Positions 45,125 to 57,784 of a stretch of DNA of 64,000 bases are shown piece after piece. Each line of letters starts with the position of its first letter. The first letter of the stretch is position 1. The translations under genes and the position numbers were made by a program. The notes beneath the pieces were generated by a model, which saw only the letters and a list, made by a program, of their open reading frames with translations, had not been told where the DNA came from and did not search any database. The stretch is from Cylindrodendrum hubeiense (Eukaryota; Ascomycota; Sordariomycetes; Hypocreales; Nectriaceae): positions 1 through 64,000 of the forward strand of contig JAANBB010000046.1 in assembly GCA_014621425.1 (NCBI GenBank). Reading direction: 5' to 3'.

Positions 45125-47745
45125 TCACAAATCCAAATCAACCCCCTTTCGACAACCGCGATATCTTAGACCTTCTGTAGGATTATGCCGGAAAGTGCTC
45201 GCCACATCAATGCCTGTGCGCTCTGCTCCACGCAGCCTGCGGTACTCTGTGAGTCGACGTGCGGACTCATCAAACACCTCCTCAGGACAAATTCCACATT
45301 CATGCAATGCGTCGTCCCAAATATTCTCGACCCCAAAGAATGATGCATACCAATACACTGAATGACAATGTTGTTCGTCGGAGTCATCGTTTGAAATCCA
45401 GTAGATATCTACCCCAGCTAAAATCATCGCGGTTAAGAGAGAAACATAGCAGTCCGAAGAATGACTATCATCTATCATATCGCGGCCACAGGTACTCGAA
45501 AGACTGGTCTCATCCTCCGGATCAAATACGTCTTGACTTGATAGATCAGAGATCACCTCTTCACAGAGTAAAGAATCATTCTCGCCCACATGGTCCTTAC
45601 TAATACAACTGAAAATTGAAATAAGAAGTGGGTAGCCAAGCCCACACATGAAGTTGGGATTTCCGCCTGTGCGAAGGTAGACTTTTACTAGAAAACAGGC
45701 CTTATCAAAACCTTCATCAAAAAAAAACATAGGGGTTCAAAGGGGATTCCGTAAGACATGAATAGGAGTGCTAGCTGCTGCTCCTCTTCGAGAAAGAGGA
45801 GACACGTGTGACCATGGTTTTGAAATTTTCTTCCAGCCCAGAAGTTTTGCCAGATTGAAAACTGTGCCTCATACTGAGATTCTTCGCAACCGTTACTATT
45901 CTCGTCAATCAGCGATAGCAGTTCTTGGGCAACTGGAAGGCTTGGTAGTAATGCCGATGAGTGGGCTATAGCATTGTTGATATTGCTGTCGGAAATGGAA
46001 AGTAGCATCTCTGCGTAACCAGTGTCAAGAAGCAGATACCTCAGTATGTTCCATGCCCCACGAATCATTGCAAGCTATATATCCTCAGTTATGACACAGT
46101 AAGAATGCGGAGATTCATTCCATACCTCCACCCAAGAAAGTCCCCCGATCACCACCCGGAGGCTCAGTTGGGAGAGCTCAATGGCTTCCTTAAACTGTTG
46201 TAGGCGATCATCCAAGACTAACTGTTTTATTGGATGGTCAAGTGGAATCACGGTAAAAGCCATAATCCTCGGGCACATCTCGGAGTAGCCATTCGGATTC
46301 GACCCAGATGAGTATAAAAGTGATATTCCTCGTTTGACAAGCCATGAACGTGGTATAAATGTGAGTTTGAGTTTGAAGTACGTTGATGAATCTTGAATAT
46401 AGGAGGCTTTCATCCGATGAGTGGTGATCCGCAAATCAAGGTACCCGAAAAACAAGCTCATTTCGCGTCGATAGGTGAAGAGCAACGCGTCTTTGTATCT
46501 AGCACCAATTTTTGGGGTTCGATATGGTTGTATTTTACTAGCCATGGCTTGTGGAGTCTCATCCTTAAAATCATCGTCTGATTTTCGCGCTGCTGTATAC
46601 TCTGTGTCACCTTCTTGCTTAAAAAAATGTTGGCTACTCGCTCGTTTAGCAATGTCTGTAGCCAGATCGTCGATAATATGCTGTGTAGCTTCAAACTGAT
46701 GAGAAAGAGGCTCCAATTGTTTTTTGAACTCTAGTCGAATGATCTTACCCAGAGCCTCTGCGCTGTCTGCCGCAATTGTTGTGCCTCGTAATGAGTCGAA
46801 AACTCCTTGATGTTGAGCCCCTACAACCGCCTGCATTGAAGCGAATGTTCCCTGGGCATCTGACCATTGCGATTCTTCATTTTGCTTCAACTTCAGCAAT
46901 GCAGAGCGGCCATTGTATGGGCCTGAAAGTAATTTCGAAAGGTGGTCATCTATGCCAGATAACATGTCTGCCTGGTCCAATAGTAGCTGTCGGCTGTCCA
47001 AGCCTGCTTGTTTCCCTTGGCGAATGGGATCTTTCAGAGCCCCTAGAGACGAAATTAATTCTTCGCGTACTTCTCTTTCTTTCTCACTCTGTACTTTGAC
47101 TCCGTCTGTATAGGTCTCTAGAGCTTTCAAAATAGTTGTTTGCTGTAGGGAAATGGCCTCCACTTTGTTCTGCAGTTCTGTCACTCTGCATTGTTGCCTG
47201 ATGCCTTCGATTCTGACCTCGAAAGTCAATACATGCATTAAATATACATAACTTCACATACCTTCCCAGTATCTCCAGAGACAGTGTAGCCGCAGACTTC
47301 CGTTGCTCTAATCGAACTATAGTATCCGACACTGACTTTTGTTCGCAGGAAAATTTGAATCGTTCTTTCAACGATAATGCTGGACTTGAGGGTATAATTC
47401 TATCGAGGTGCCTCATATCTTCGGAGTAGTTCATGGCAATTTGAATAATAGAGCTCGAAAGTACATGGTTTTGAAGCCCAAGCGTATCAGGTGGAAATTG
47501 CTGAATGATATTTGCGTATGTTTGCAGATCCTTCATCAGGCCCTCGGTTTCACTCAGGGCTTGGTAGTTGTTAGACAAAGATTCTAATCGGACCTGAATT
47601 TCTTACTTTTTTCTAACAACTGAATGTGATCACCAGCACGGCGGAATGTATTGATGAACGAACGCGTCCTCTTTGACGATGCGATAGAGCCACCCAGGAG
47701 CTGCACAGCGGCGGCGACAGCGCCGAGAAAAGTTAGCGGATCCAT
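45125..47745 (-). pseudogene. Decayed STAND/ankyrin-type fungal protein
   Basis: The remains of a gene of about 850 codons. It starts MDPLTFLGAVAAAVQLLGGS, a usual N-terminus of fungal STAND-associated helical domains, continues with long helices (SNNYQALSETEGLMKDL; coiled-coil stretch around 47000), and then a central region (LFFGYLDLRI … SWLVKRGISLLYSSG) common before ankyrin repeats in fungal proteins. Three lesions are visible: near 47602 only a 13-nt GTAAG…TTCAG piece remains where an intron is expected and the frame is lost; an in-frame TAG at 46075-46077 cuts ITEDI from LAMIRGAWNILRYLLL; and near 45727 a run of nine T shifts the frame between LCFFLM and FFFDEGFDKAC. One normal intron (47225-47265 region, AG|AATCG acceptor) is kept. 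Confidence 0.65.
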
Positions 47746-49220
47746 AGAAACCGACTTCAAATCGCTCAGAGGGAGTCTATGCGGTATTTAAAAACGTGAA
47801 GCCTTGTTTTCTGATCAGGCTGTGGAAGATAATGGGTGGTGCTGTCACGTGGAGTGGCTCAGCCTGAAACTGCGAGTAGGATTGACATCGGGACTCGACC
47901 CCTGTGGCTAAGTCTCCGACAGAGGCCCTGCGTCTCCTCCGATAAAGTGATCCACTGGAAGCGCAATAAAGGGATGTCAATGGATCAGCTTATGAAAAAG
48001 TGTAGATATACTTGTATCACTACCGAAGACATCTCGGAATCATTTTCTAATCACAGCAAGCCCGGACCACGTATTTTCTTCTCTTGTGAATGCTAGAAGA
48101 CGGTTCCTCGCCCCAACCCTAGTACTCGGAGCCCAGAATGTATTTGAAAGCCTTGCAAATCAACTTGCCCACCTGATCCTTCGTTCTAGTACATTTACAC
48201 CCTTTAAGCCCCGTGTACGTCAAAATTCCGAACATCACTGAAATATCCGTCTTTCCCACTTTATATCCGAGATTTGACAATTTTAGCGCTGCAGAGGTCA
48301 TCGGTATGATATTGGATAGTCTCTTGATGCACCGTCCACAACCCGAAATCACGCATCCTCGCTTTATAAGAACGAGGACGCGGTTGCTACGCTGCGGCTT
48401 GCCCAAGTTATCGTAGCCGTCAGTCAAGCGGCCATAGCGTCGCTTTTCGATCGACGGCACCGAGGCTCGCGTGGCCGTTACGCTGTAGCCTGTCGAAATT
48501 CAAGTTCGTGCGCGAGGTGTTCACGCTGTCTGGTTGAGGTTGGCAGCCCTGCAAGTGGCGAGAAGCAAACTAGGAGTGAGGGAAGGGTCTTTGAATTTCC
48601 AAAAATAGACTCGTTCAAACCTAGCTGCTTCAGGGCGAGATTGCGTCGGATCAGTATCACAATGCAATGCCTTAAGCGGAGAAACATTGTAACTCTCGTC
48701 GTGACGAGTTGGAGTGAGATCTAGCTTCTCATGACGTTGTAGACTATTTGTTGGTTCTTGCGGGGTCAATACCCTTCCAATCGATTGAAGTGTTGAGGCG
48801 CCATATAATAAGCCGAAAGAAGTGATAGATAAGGGGATACTAGGGTATTCTCAACTGAACCCAGCATCGACCGCCTTGGGCCTGAATTAAAAGCTTATGG
48901 CTGATCACACGGCTCCCTCATTGGTCCGAGACTGGAATGTGTCGGACAAAGTGAGTTTGATGCGAACCTACATAAGCCACATTGGGTATGGAATGTGTCG
49001 CAAATTATTTGGGCAGCTCAACCCCTCTCCCGGGACTGTCGAGGAATGTTGGTCTCATAATCTTACGTTTATAACCTTTACCATTCCTGAATCTAACATT
49101 GAAGACGCCTGATTACTGCATTATTCAACCTCAAAATTTGATCAACGAGAAAGCTCAGAGTGTTCGCTAATTCAACGCCAAGCATCAACATATCTTGCAG
49201 ACGAAGAAGGTTTTAGCAGT
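47746..49220. other. 1.5-kb stretch without a supported gene
   Basis: Minus-strand frames at 48119-48460 and 48521-48769 are open for 80-110 codons. The first contains NRVLVLIKRGC…GCGRCIKR, which faintly recalls a decayed Zn2Cys6 cluster, but too few cysteines remain for a call. The end near 49220 is the promoter of the rhodopsin-like gene. Confidence 0.35.
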
Positions 49221-50527
49221 ATGGGCTTTCATGGTCCAGGACCGTTGCCAATCCTGGTATGACCATGCCGAGCGGCAATTTGGATTCTGGCTAACCTTGG
49301 TCACGGCTGATTATAGATTGGTGGATGGACTCTGACAGGTATTGCTGCAGGCGTAATCGTTGCCCGTCTATACCTGCGCCTTATGATCCAGAAGCGACGG
49401 ATACTGGCGAGCGATCTCTTAATGGTTGCGGCTTGGTTGGCTGGATGTGCAACCAATGCGACGTCTATCCTTTTGATGAAACTTGGTGCACTTGATGCCA
49501 GCGTGGGAACGGACTTTTCTGGATACCATGGGGATCCTAAAGATATTCCTAAGATTTTAAAGGTAAGTGTTTCTTGCAAATAATCATGACCTTCAGCAGA
49601 CGATAATTCCAGTAGATGGCTGATGAAGTATTCTCAAGGTGTTTTGGTTCAGCATTCTCCCCATTACATTCACCTACTACCTATGTAGGGCAGCTTTGCT
49701 TTCGATGTACTTGCAAATATTCCCACAATTTATGCACAAGAGGAGGATGGCTTTATGGGCTACAATTGTTTTCACTGCCCTTGCTTTTGTGGTAACTATG
49801 CTTGTTACGTACTGTCTTTGCCTTCCACTCGATTCAATATGGTAAGTGTGGAAGTTTGTATTTCAGTCCACATTCGGTGTTCCTCTGCTTTAAGACTGAC
49901 TTGGCTGATAGGGACATCCATGCTAAACAAGCATGCACGCCTTACAAGGGTACCATCATCTTCAGAGTCAGTTGGACCCTCAATATTTTTGGAGATGTTC
50001 TAGGTACGTTCATACTTGTCTACACAAGTAGAAAGAAGCTAACCTCCAGTGCAGTATTCATTTTGCCGTGGCTCGTTATACCTGGGTTGAATATTCGAAG
50101 ATCGCTTAAAATTGGAGTATATTGCTCTTTTTTCCTCGGGTTCGTTACCATCGCCTTCGGTATTTTACGCTTTGCGTTGGTCCAAAGCTCGTCAAGAAAA
50201 GGCTCCGTTGCGTTGAGTACAGGCAGTATGTGTGAAATCATGTATTAGGCTTCTAGCACCGATGCGCTAACAAACAACACAGTTCTATGGAGCACTCTTG
50301 AATGTAACCTTGGTCTTGTTATTGCATGCCTACCATCTCTTGGTCCATACTTTAGCAGTTCAAGCAAGACTTCCAGCGGGAAGTCAGCTACCCCGCCGAA
50401 GCCATCAGGGTTAAATATCGGGCCGCGTTTGTGTACTGATGACAGCGTTTGGGATGAAGGCAGGGCGGACAATGGTAGCAAAGTGGATTTAGTGCACACC
50501 AAGCCTGAAGTGAGAGAGATTGTGTGA
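49221..50527 (+). CDS. Fungal rhodopsin-like integral membrane protein (Pth11-related class)
   Basis: About five exons encode a seven-helix membrane protein of roughly 340 residues. Exon 1 is short (MGFHGPGPLPIL) and joins to IGGWTLTGIAAGVIVARLYLRLM. The family marks are a basic loop and acid before TM2 (RILASDLLMVAAWL), FWFSILPITFTYYLCRAALLSMYLQIFP around TM3, KACTPYKG in an outer loop, NIFGDVL, and ALVQSSSRK. The C-terminal tail is Ser/Pro-rich and ends EVREIV at a TGA. This family (PF20684) contains orphan receptor-like proteins including Pth11-type surface sensors. It has no retinal Lys that I can identify, so light sensing is not implied. Confidence 0.8.
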
Positions 50528-50744
50528 TCTACAGTTTGATAGATGAGCAATTAGTCATTCAAGTCCACCCTCATATGCAGTGTTGAATTATAATTACTCT
50601 AGTCGTCCCTGACATTAGTGATAAACTTCAGCACTCATCTCTTAGCGCAAACGCGGTATTAAGAATGTGTAGACTCGATAACCCAGTGATAACATCCAAA
50701 GATTCTAAGAAATTGTCGTGGCGCGGCGGAGGTGGCTACCGTGT

Positions 50745-52428
50745 TCAATCCTCTCGTCCATTAACCAGAGCCACACAGTAGCTATAGCCAACGAGAAGGG
50801 TTCCATGGATGGTGTCGATGGATGGATTCATATTTTGAAGATCCCCAAAGGTTAACCCGTTTGAAACGGCAATCAGAGCAAAGGAGTCTCCCTCTACCAC
50901 TTCGTAATACTTACCGCAGTCGGCCATGGTGTTAGGGGGGTTAGCTTGCTGAGGTATTCTAGGGAAAGTTAGAGGATAAGTGAAGAAAGGAAACAAGAGA
51001 GAGTAAAAACATGAAACCTACGCTGTTGTGATGAAGCTAGTTGGATTTGCCAAGGCCACAGTGGTGGAGGCAGGAATATAAGTGCCACCGGGTGGTCTAT
51101 TCTAGGAATTAGCTGGCTGTGGTCGATTGTTTCAGTTCCTGTGGTATACTTACCCAACACAAACAACGGAACCGGTTCTTATGTTACGACTGTCAATATG
51201 TGGATTCCAAGCCATAAACTGCGTCATGGTAATGTTGTCGTATGGTTCGATAAATGCCCCAGCGTTTGCCATATCTTGAACGACTGTAACATCGCAGGTC
51301 AGAGGGGCACAGAATATCCCGTCATTGACGTAACCACAGTTGATATCATTGAGTTTGCACAACGATTCCGAGGATACTCCCCACTCTAACGCGAGAGTCT
51401 CAATTTCGACACCAGTTTTTTCGCTTCTGGTAATGTTTTGGTCACATTGAGGCCGGGTATCCCAGACCAGCTCGGTGATGCTAAGGACATGGTTAGCGCT
51501 TGAGCCCAAGACGTCCAAGTCCGGAGGGTAAATAACCTACCCACTTTGACCACCACTGCTGAAATTATGTGCCGGCTTCAGATCCCACTGGATCTCGCAA
51601 TTTCGTTTCATATTCTCCCAGACTTGGGCAGAAACCTCACTGACAGGGTTAGCACCCGCTCGAAGATACGACAAACAGCACTTACTCGAACATCTCGCCC
51701 CATTTAGATTCGATCCCATGTTTATACTGGGCAAGAAAACACTCGGAGCACTGGATCTCCAAGGGATACTCGTCATATTCCAAGACGTCGTTCCAACCGT
51801 GTCCTGTCCAGTCGAGGCTGAGTCCTTCCATATAGTAGTCTGTCGCCGACCACCCTAAATCTAAACCAAAATCTCTGAACCTATGTGAGTCGGCGGAATC
51901 ATCCAGCAACTCGCCGTCTTCATCCAGAGTCGGTGACCCGTCCTCGTTATATGCCCAGTTTGGGTACGCTTTTTTCGTATGGGTTGGCCAGGTTGCCTCA
52001 CCAGTCGCGTGCAGTTGACCTACATCCCACCTCTCCTCGACCATCAAGCAAAATTCACCTTCGGGGTTTCTGAGACAGAATGAGTCGAACTTATAACGGA
52101 ATAGATCAACAATATCCACCACTGAGATGTAGGCACCGTTGAATTCGAAGTCCGAGGCTACACAGGCGTCAGAAGCGACACTCGCCAAGGAAGCCAGGCT
52201 CATGTCGCATGCGCTTGTGCACAGGGCATCGAGTTTAGTCTGGTTCAAATTGAGCTTGTCCAGATCATATGACACCAGCTGGACAAGGCTGTCGCAATTA
52301 AGTTGCATGTCAAACACATCCAGACACTCCTGCGCAGCATTTCTGAAGAGCACCTTCTGGCCACCGTTGAAGAGCATGACGGATGCTGCCGCCTGCAAAA
52401 CGAGTGAAGGAAGCAAAAATAAGAACAT
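50745..52428 (-). CDS. Secreted LysM-domain protein
   Basis: About five exons encode a secreted protein of roughly 470 residues. It begins with a signal peptide (MFLFLLPSLVLQAAAS), followed by a long Cys-containing region without a named domain. The C-terminal third has LysM-like units: one around FIEPYDNITMTQFMAWNPHID, ended by GSVVCVGPPGGTYIP, and a clearer one at KYYEVVEGDSFALIAVSNGLTFGDLQNMNP…YCVALV. LysM modules bind chitin oligomers. It is divergent from the GH18 gene at 53054, an arrangement known for fungal subgroup C chitinases and LysM proteins. The role could be protection of own hyphae, or capture of chitin fragments. Confidence 0.82.
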
Positions 52429-53053
52429 GATGTATACTTTGGCAGGTTCTCAGCGAGTCAAAAGACCCAAACAAGTCGATTGAAGTTGGTGGCTGGGTAA
52501 ATCAATGCCCAAAGCTCCCGCGCATCCCGATTCAACCACGGCGGATGTTGCGTCGTCCGTTAATCACTCAGCCCACTACCTTTTCTTACCGAGAAGGCGA
52601 CAAGAAGAAAAACCCAATTTCGACTCGTCGCAAAGTGGGCTGGTTTGATGGGGCACCCATGTCAATTTCTGAACCACAGCTGCCCAGATGAACAAAAATG
52701 GCTAGAACGAAGCTTCTTCCCCGTAATTGACAACCAATGGCCCAGTAAAAGCACTTGTAGCGGCCCACTACCGATAAGAGTACGCAAGCACTCTTCAAGC
52801 CCCGCTCACTGCAAATTGCTCCAAAGACCACGCAATTCTAGTCAGATCAAATATGTCATTGTGAGCCCTTTCACGCTTCAAGTTGTACTGTGGATCATTG
52901 TGGCATTTGAGATTAGAAAATGTCTAAATAAGCTGCACAGTTGTATCAACGGCATAGAGATCGGGTTCGTCAACGACCAAACACCAACAGTGCAACGATA
53001 AGGGTCGCTCAGAGTCCTTATTTGCGGGTGATCGCCTCTCGGTTATCCTTGAC
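52429..53053. promoter_or_regulatory. Shared intergenic region of the LysM / GH18 pair
   Basis: 625 bp between two divergent starts, with no supported gene. Co-regulation of both genes from this region is likely by layout; I see no defined operator. Confidence 0.4.
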
Positions 53054-55305
53054 ATGGCGAATTTCAAGGTGTCATTTTTCCTGCTAGCCATAGCTCTCGG
53101 CCTAGGAGGTCTCGACGGAGTTCAATGTTCGAATAGAGGCACATGCTCTGAGACACAGAAATGTGCGTCAGGCTGCTGCTCTGATACCGGACTTTGCGGC
53201 TTCGGGCCCGATTACTGTGGAGATGGTTGCATATCCGACTGTGACGCAACGGCGGAATGTGGTCAATATGCTGCCACGCCTGGCATTAAATGTCCACTCA
53301 ATGCTTGCTGTTCAGAATCCGGGTACGTCGAGATGAAACTCGATTCAACGCAGAGACAAATAGCTGACTGTCATTGACAAGATTTTGCGGTTCAACTCAG
53401 GAATTTTGTGCCGATGGCTGCCAAAGTGGTTGCGAAGAACCGGAGATTTTAGGATGCCGTCCCGCCGCTGCCCAAAAACGTATCGGCTATTACGAATCTT
53501 GGACCATGAATCGTGAGTGCAACGTGTGGGAGCCCTTCATGATTGACGCTACCAAGTGGACACATCTCAACTATGCCTTCGCCCTCATCGACGAATCTAC
53601 CTACGAGATTGCCCAGATGAACACGTTTGATACGGCGCTTTATGGTAAACTCACCGACCTGAAATCTAAGAACCCTATCCTCAAGGTGTACATCAGTGTA
53701 GGAGGCTGGGATGCTGGTAGTGCCACCTTCTCAGCTATGGTGTCGACAAAAGCCAACCGAGCTACCTTTATCCGATCGACTATTAAGTTCATGAAGACAT
53801 ATATCTTTGACGGTATCGACATTAACTGGGCCTACCCTACCGCTAAAGACAGAGGAGGCGAAGATGCAGACTTCGAAAATTTTGTCACCTTTTTAGCGGA
53901 ATTAAGAGACGCCTTTGGTGATGGGTATGGTATCACTGTGGCGCTTCCATCTTCGTATTGGTACCTCAAGGGGTTTGATATTGCCAATATGGAACAGCAT
54001 GTCGATTGGTTCAATCTCATGTGTGAGTCTACCCTACATACTGCGAGGAGAACGTGACTGACAGGTATTATTTGATAGCGCACGATATCCACGGCAAGTG
54101 GGATGGGAAAAAAGAGTATGGGAGTCTGTTGCCAATTCATGTTAATGTTTTGATTGAACTAATATTTCGACCTTCTTAGATTCATCCCATCTGTTGTTCA
54201 AGCCCATACCAATCTGACAGAGATCAAGGATTCTCTCAACTTGCTGTGGCGAAACAGTATCAACCCAAACAAGGTTGTTTTGGGTCTTGGCTTTTACGGG
54301 CGTTCTTTTACCTTAGAGGATGTTAGGTGCAAAGAGCCAGGCTGCCCGTTTTCTGGTGCCGGAGAGCTTGGCAAGTGTACAGACACAGCTGGCATCCTAT
54401 CTCTCCATGAGATCAAGGATATCATGGAGGGAAAAAGCTTAGAACCTGTGCAAGATGGAGAGGCGGCCGTCAAGTACATTTCCTGGGACGGCGACCAATG
54501 GGTCTCATATGACGACTCTGAAACATTTGCTATGAAGCTCAGCTACGCCAAGATCTTGTGTCTCGGGGGTACTAGCGTCTGGGCACTTGATCTGGACGCG
54601 CTTGTGGTGGACGAAGGGATCGACTCATTACTGGAGAGTGATTCGCGTCTCCCAGCTAAGCTGCGGAGTGCTGTAAGCTACGAAAACGGGCTCTCGATGG
54701 GCATGTTCTGGACGCCCTGTTTTCCCCCAACAGCGGAGAACCCCTGCCCAGACGGCTTCTCTCCGCTTATTTGGGCCCATGGTAAAGTCTTTGATGCCGA
54801 TTTAAGCCATGTTTCAGGCATGGGCTGCTATGGTATGTGGGCAGTGTTCAATGATTCCTGATTAGCAATGCTAACACTACTCAACATTGCAGGCGGTGGG
54901 AGACATGGATACCACCGCGCGCTGTGTGTCGAGGGTTTAGTCGAAGCGGCATGTCAGTGGGGCCCAGGATCGCAGTCCAAGGCGTGCAATAGCAAATGTC
55001 CCACGGGCTACATCACCCTGACCAAGAACTCACATATGGCGGGACAGGACACGGGGTGTAAGAGTGGCAAATATGCGCCAGTGTGCTGCGAATACATCAC
55101 GGCATATTATAAAACAGATTCCAAAACATTGTACAATGATTACGCCAATCAGTACTTTTCTGGAGGGTTGGGGCAAAAGGTGACGTTTGGCAATTCACGA
55201 TCATACTCGTACGTCTCAGACGACGAAAACTCGGTGGAAGTACGAGCTCATAACGCGCTTCGAGAACGCCAGCTGGAAGCACGGAGTGCCTATAGTGATG
55301 TCTAG
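53054..55305 (+). CDS. CBM18-GH18 chitinase-like protein with altered active site
   Basis: Five exons (53054-53322, 53382-54022, 54079-54115, 54180-54832, 54893-55305) join in phase to 670 residues. A signal peptide (MANFKVSFFLLAIALGLGG) is followed by two Cys-rich chitin-recognition modules (CASGCCSDTGLCGFGPDYCG; CPLNACCSESGFCGSTQEFC, the second restored by splicing) and a GH18 barrel (RIGYYESW, YISVGGW, LGLGFYGRSFTL). In active GH18 enzymes the DxxDxDxE motif provides the acid. Here it reads DGIDINWAYP (53809-53838), so the third Asp is Asn and the catalytic Glu is Ala (codons AAC and GCC). Hydrolysis is therefore not expected, while chitin binding may remain. The frame is otherwise intact, which argues for a kept, non-enzymatic role. 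Confidence 0.88.
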
Positions 55306-55737
55306 AGCTCACTGCGATTCTGGTATATGAATACAGGAACATGACACGGAAAAATCAAATCACAGTGTGCAGTCCTAAACTGGTGTAAAGAGCTAGAATA
55401 AGTTGGTTAAATGCGACCTAACTCATGGTGCCAACTCATTCCATGCAACGAAAAAAACACCATGATTTGACCTAGATATAGTTTTAATAGCAGTTCACAT
55501 AACACCAAATAATTATTCTAGGTATTGCACGTCACTACGCTATTGAACTCTCCAAAGATTAGGTCGTATCCGCACTAGGAAATCCTTCAGCTCAAAGCTG
55601 ACGAGCATTTCTAGTCCACCATGGGTAATACATCATCATATTGCAATTGCCATAGACAGCAGTTGAAGTGGCGAACAGAAACAGACACCCTCCGAAGTCT
55701 ATCTACTTCACCACGACACCCTTCGAGATCTTCTCAA
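55306..55737. other. Convergent intergenic stretch
   Basis: Lies between the ends of the GH18 and HeLo-pseudokinase genes; no gene is supported. It is AT-rich around 55440-55520. Confidence 0.4.
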
Positions 55738-57489
55738 TCACGGCCTCAAATAAATCCATATTGCTCTGCATGCGTTGCATTTCGGTATCCGTCGCTCCAC
55801 CCCAGCCGCTCGTTCTTGTGTAGCCCTAAGCGGCCCCCAGAGACACGCCAATACAGCGTCGGCGTAGTCGTCGCCCATGTAATGAGGCAATCGGAGTTTT
55901 GCATGTTTCCCCAAAGTACGCTTGATAGCGTCGGGATCCATAGTATTCCCATCAACATCGGTGGTGAACTTCACATCTATATGAATGGCGGGCTGCCATA
56001 ACCCGATCTCGAGGAGCACGACGCCAAGCGCGTATGCATCGTGCTGCGCGGAGAAACGACTGTCGGGTGGGCCCTGTCTGTCCGGATGCCGATATACGTT
56101 TCGGCCTGGCTGCGAGTCTTGCTCGAGAGTGGAGACATCGCCTTCTTCTCGCGCAAACTCGAAGCCTACTAATACGGGGCGCGCGTAGTCACACTCTGTC
56201 ATTGGTACCTCTGTCTCAGGTGCTTGCGAAGACTTTCGCCATGGGATCAGCACGTTCTCACTGCGAATTGACTTGTGTAGCCAATTGACAGAGTGCAATT
56301 GGAACACAGTCAAAGCGAGGGCCCTTGCCATGGCGAAGCGCTCACTCAGCGTAGGCCGACACGGCCCGGAGCGGCCTCCGATTCCACTCCTTTGTAGAGC
56401 ATTCAATAGTGTGTATGGTGCGGTAGCATCACCAGCCCCCGTGCCGAAGTCTCCCTCTGGCAGTTCAAAAGTGTAGGCATAAGCTGTGGTCGGCGCCGGA
56501 AGGCGAACGACACCGATGCATCTCAGCGTACGGAAGCCAGCGTCAGGTCCTGACGCGTGCGCAAGTAGATCGGCTAGCCGATTTATACGCTGTATCACGG
56601 CTTGCGACGGCTGGAAGGCACGTCGGCGCAATGCGAACGGTTTCATTTCGATGAAGACGCGGATTCGCTCCGACTCACCACTGCCAGCAGGAGATGACCG
56701 AAAAAGTGTTCCAACCCTGGCATCCGATGAGGACAACTCCAGTCTCAGGCTCAGTTCGTTTATCCAGTTGCGTCGAGGCGAGTTGTCGGCTTGGTCTTGT
56801 GCGGCGATGAGCGCGCGGAGGCTCAGTCCTCCGGACAATCCCAGGCCTTTGCTATTATCAAGTATTAGCCAACTTGCTCCAAGAAATGGACTTGAAGTTA
56901 TTCACACTGCAGTATCTTCGGCAGGTGTAGTTGGAGGACTCTTCTGTCCGAAACACAAGCCACAGAAAAGCAAGCTCATCAGACGGTCATTCCACTCCTT
57001 GATCCCGTCCACAAGTCGAAACACTCGTTTTTTCTCAAACAGGCCCCACGTGAATCGATCAGTGATGGTGGCTCCGATATTAAGGCTCTCAATTTCGATA
57101 CTCCTCTTCTCATCCAGCTTGTCATTGAGTCCGTGTTCGAAAGACCTGGCATATCCGCCCTGCAGCTCCGCTACTTTGTGCTTGGCCACAAAGTTAGAGT
57201 ACGCAGCAAATTGAATATCCAACTCCTGGATCAGTCCCAAGATAGCGCTTTGGACCGAAGTCGGCAGCATCTCGAACTTGGGCGTTGTGCTATCCGACTT
57301 TTCCTTCAAATACTGTGACAAGTATTGCAGTCTTGCCGTCTCGACGGCCAACCGTGTCCGCAGGCTCGCAACATCGCTACCGAATCGTCGTGCATCGGCT
57401 ATCAGTTGATATGTGAACTGCAGCACATGGATCGATGAATTCACGGCCTCGATGGCGAGGCCTGTCGCACCGATGGCTAGCTCAATCAT
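55738..57489 (-). CDS. HeLo-like domain fused to a pseudokinase
   Basis: Two exons (56906-57489 and 55738-56851; intron GTGAAT…TAATAG, phase 2) give 565 residues. The N-terminal 190 residues are helical and start MIELAIGATGLAIEAVNSSIHVLQFTYQLI, as in HeLo (prion-inhibition-and-propagation) domains, which form membrane-permeating helical bundles in HET-S-type proteins. The C-terminal 350 residues follow a kinase fold with damaged motifs: a VFIEMKPF strand, LHKSIRSENVLI in place of the HRDxxxxN loop (catalytic Asp is Ser), VGFEFAR in place of DFG, and HDAYALGVVLLEIGLW for helix F. It should bind but not transfer phosphate. The layout, a four-helix-type death domain plus pseudokinase, is that of animal MLKL. 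It is divergent from an active-looking kinase-ankyrin gene. Confidence 0.75.
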
Positions 57490-57784
57490 GTCTGCTCCGG
57501 TAGTGATGAATGTGAGCGCGCAGCTGAATCCGTAATCCGCGCGTCTTCGACCGCCACACGCACATCTGCCCAAGAACAGCCATTGGCCCGGATAATTCCC
57601 TCCTCTCAGATCCTCTGCCTCATTATCACGTGGGTTTATGTCAGAAAATGGCAGCCGACATGCTTCAACCTGACGAGGCTGGCGGATTGAATCTAGAACA
57701 TGACCAAAAGGTTGTCTGCGCAAATTTCCTACGTACTCCCCCATAACTCTAGAGAGACAGCCCCGAGGTATACTTTCCTCCGAA
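57490..57784. promoter_or_regulatory. Bidirectional promoter of HeLo-pseudokinase and kinase-ankyrin genes
   Basis: Only 295 bp separate the two divergent start codons, so both genes very likely share control elements. The minus-strand frame stays open through this stretch up to 57861, but the HeLo domain begins at 57489. Confidence 0.5.

Noticed and set aside
48119..48460. Possible decayed Zn2Cys6 regulator, which might have been the motif-binding factor
   Set aside because: Only three cysteines with loose spacing; no linker or middle homology region; not supportable as a gene.
56486..57214. 242-codon plus-strand frame
   Set aside because: Antisense shadow of the HeLo-pseudokinase gene; Ser/Arg-rich composition typical of a mirrored frame.
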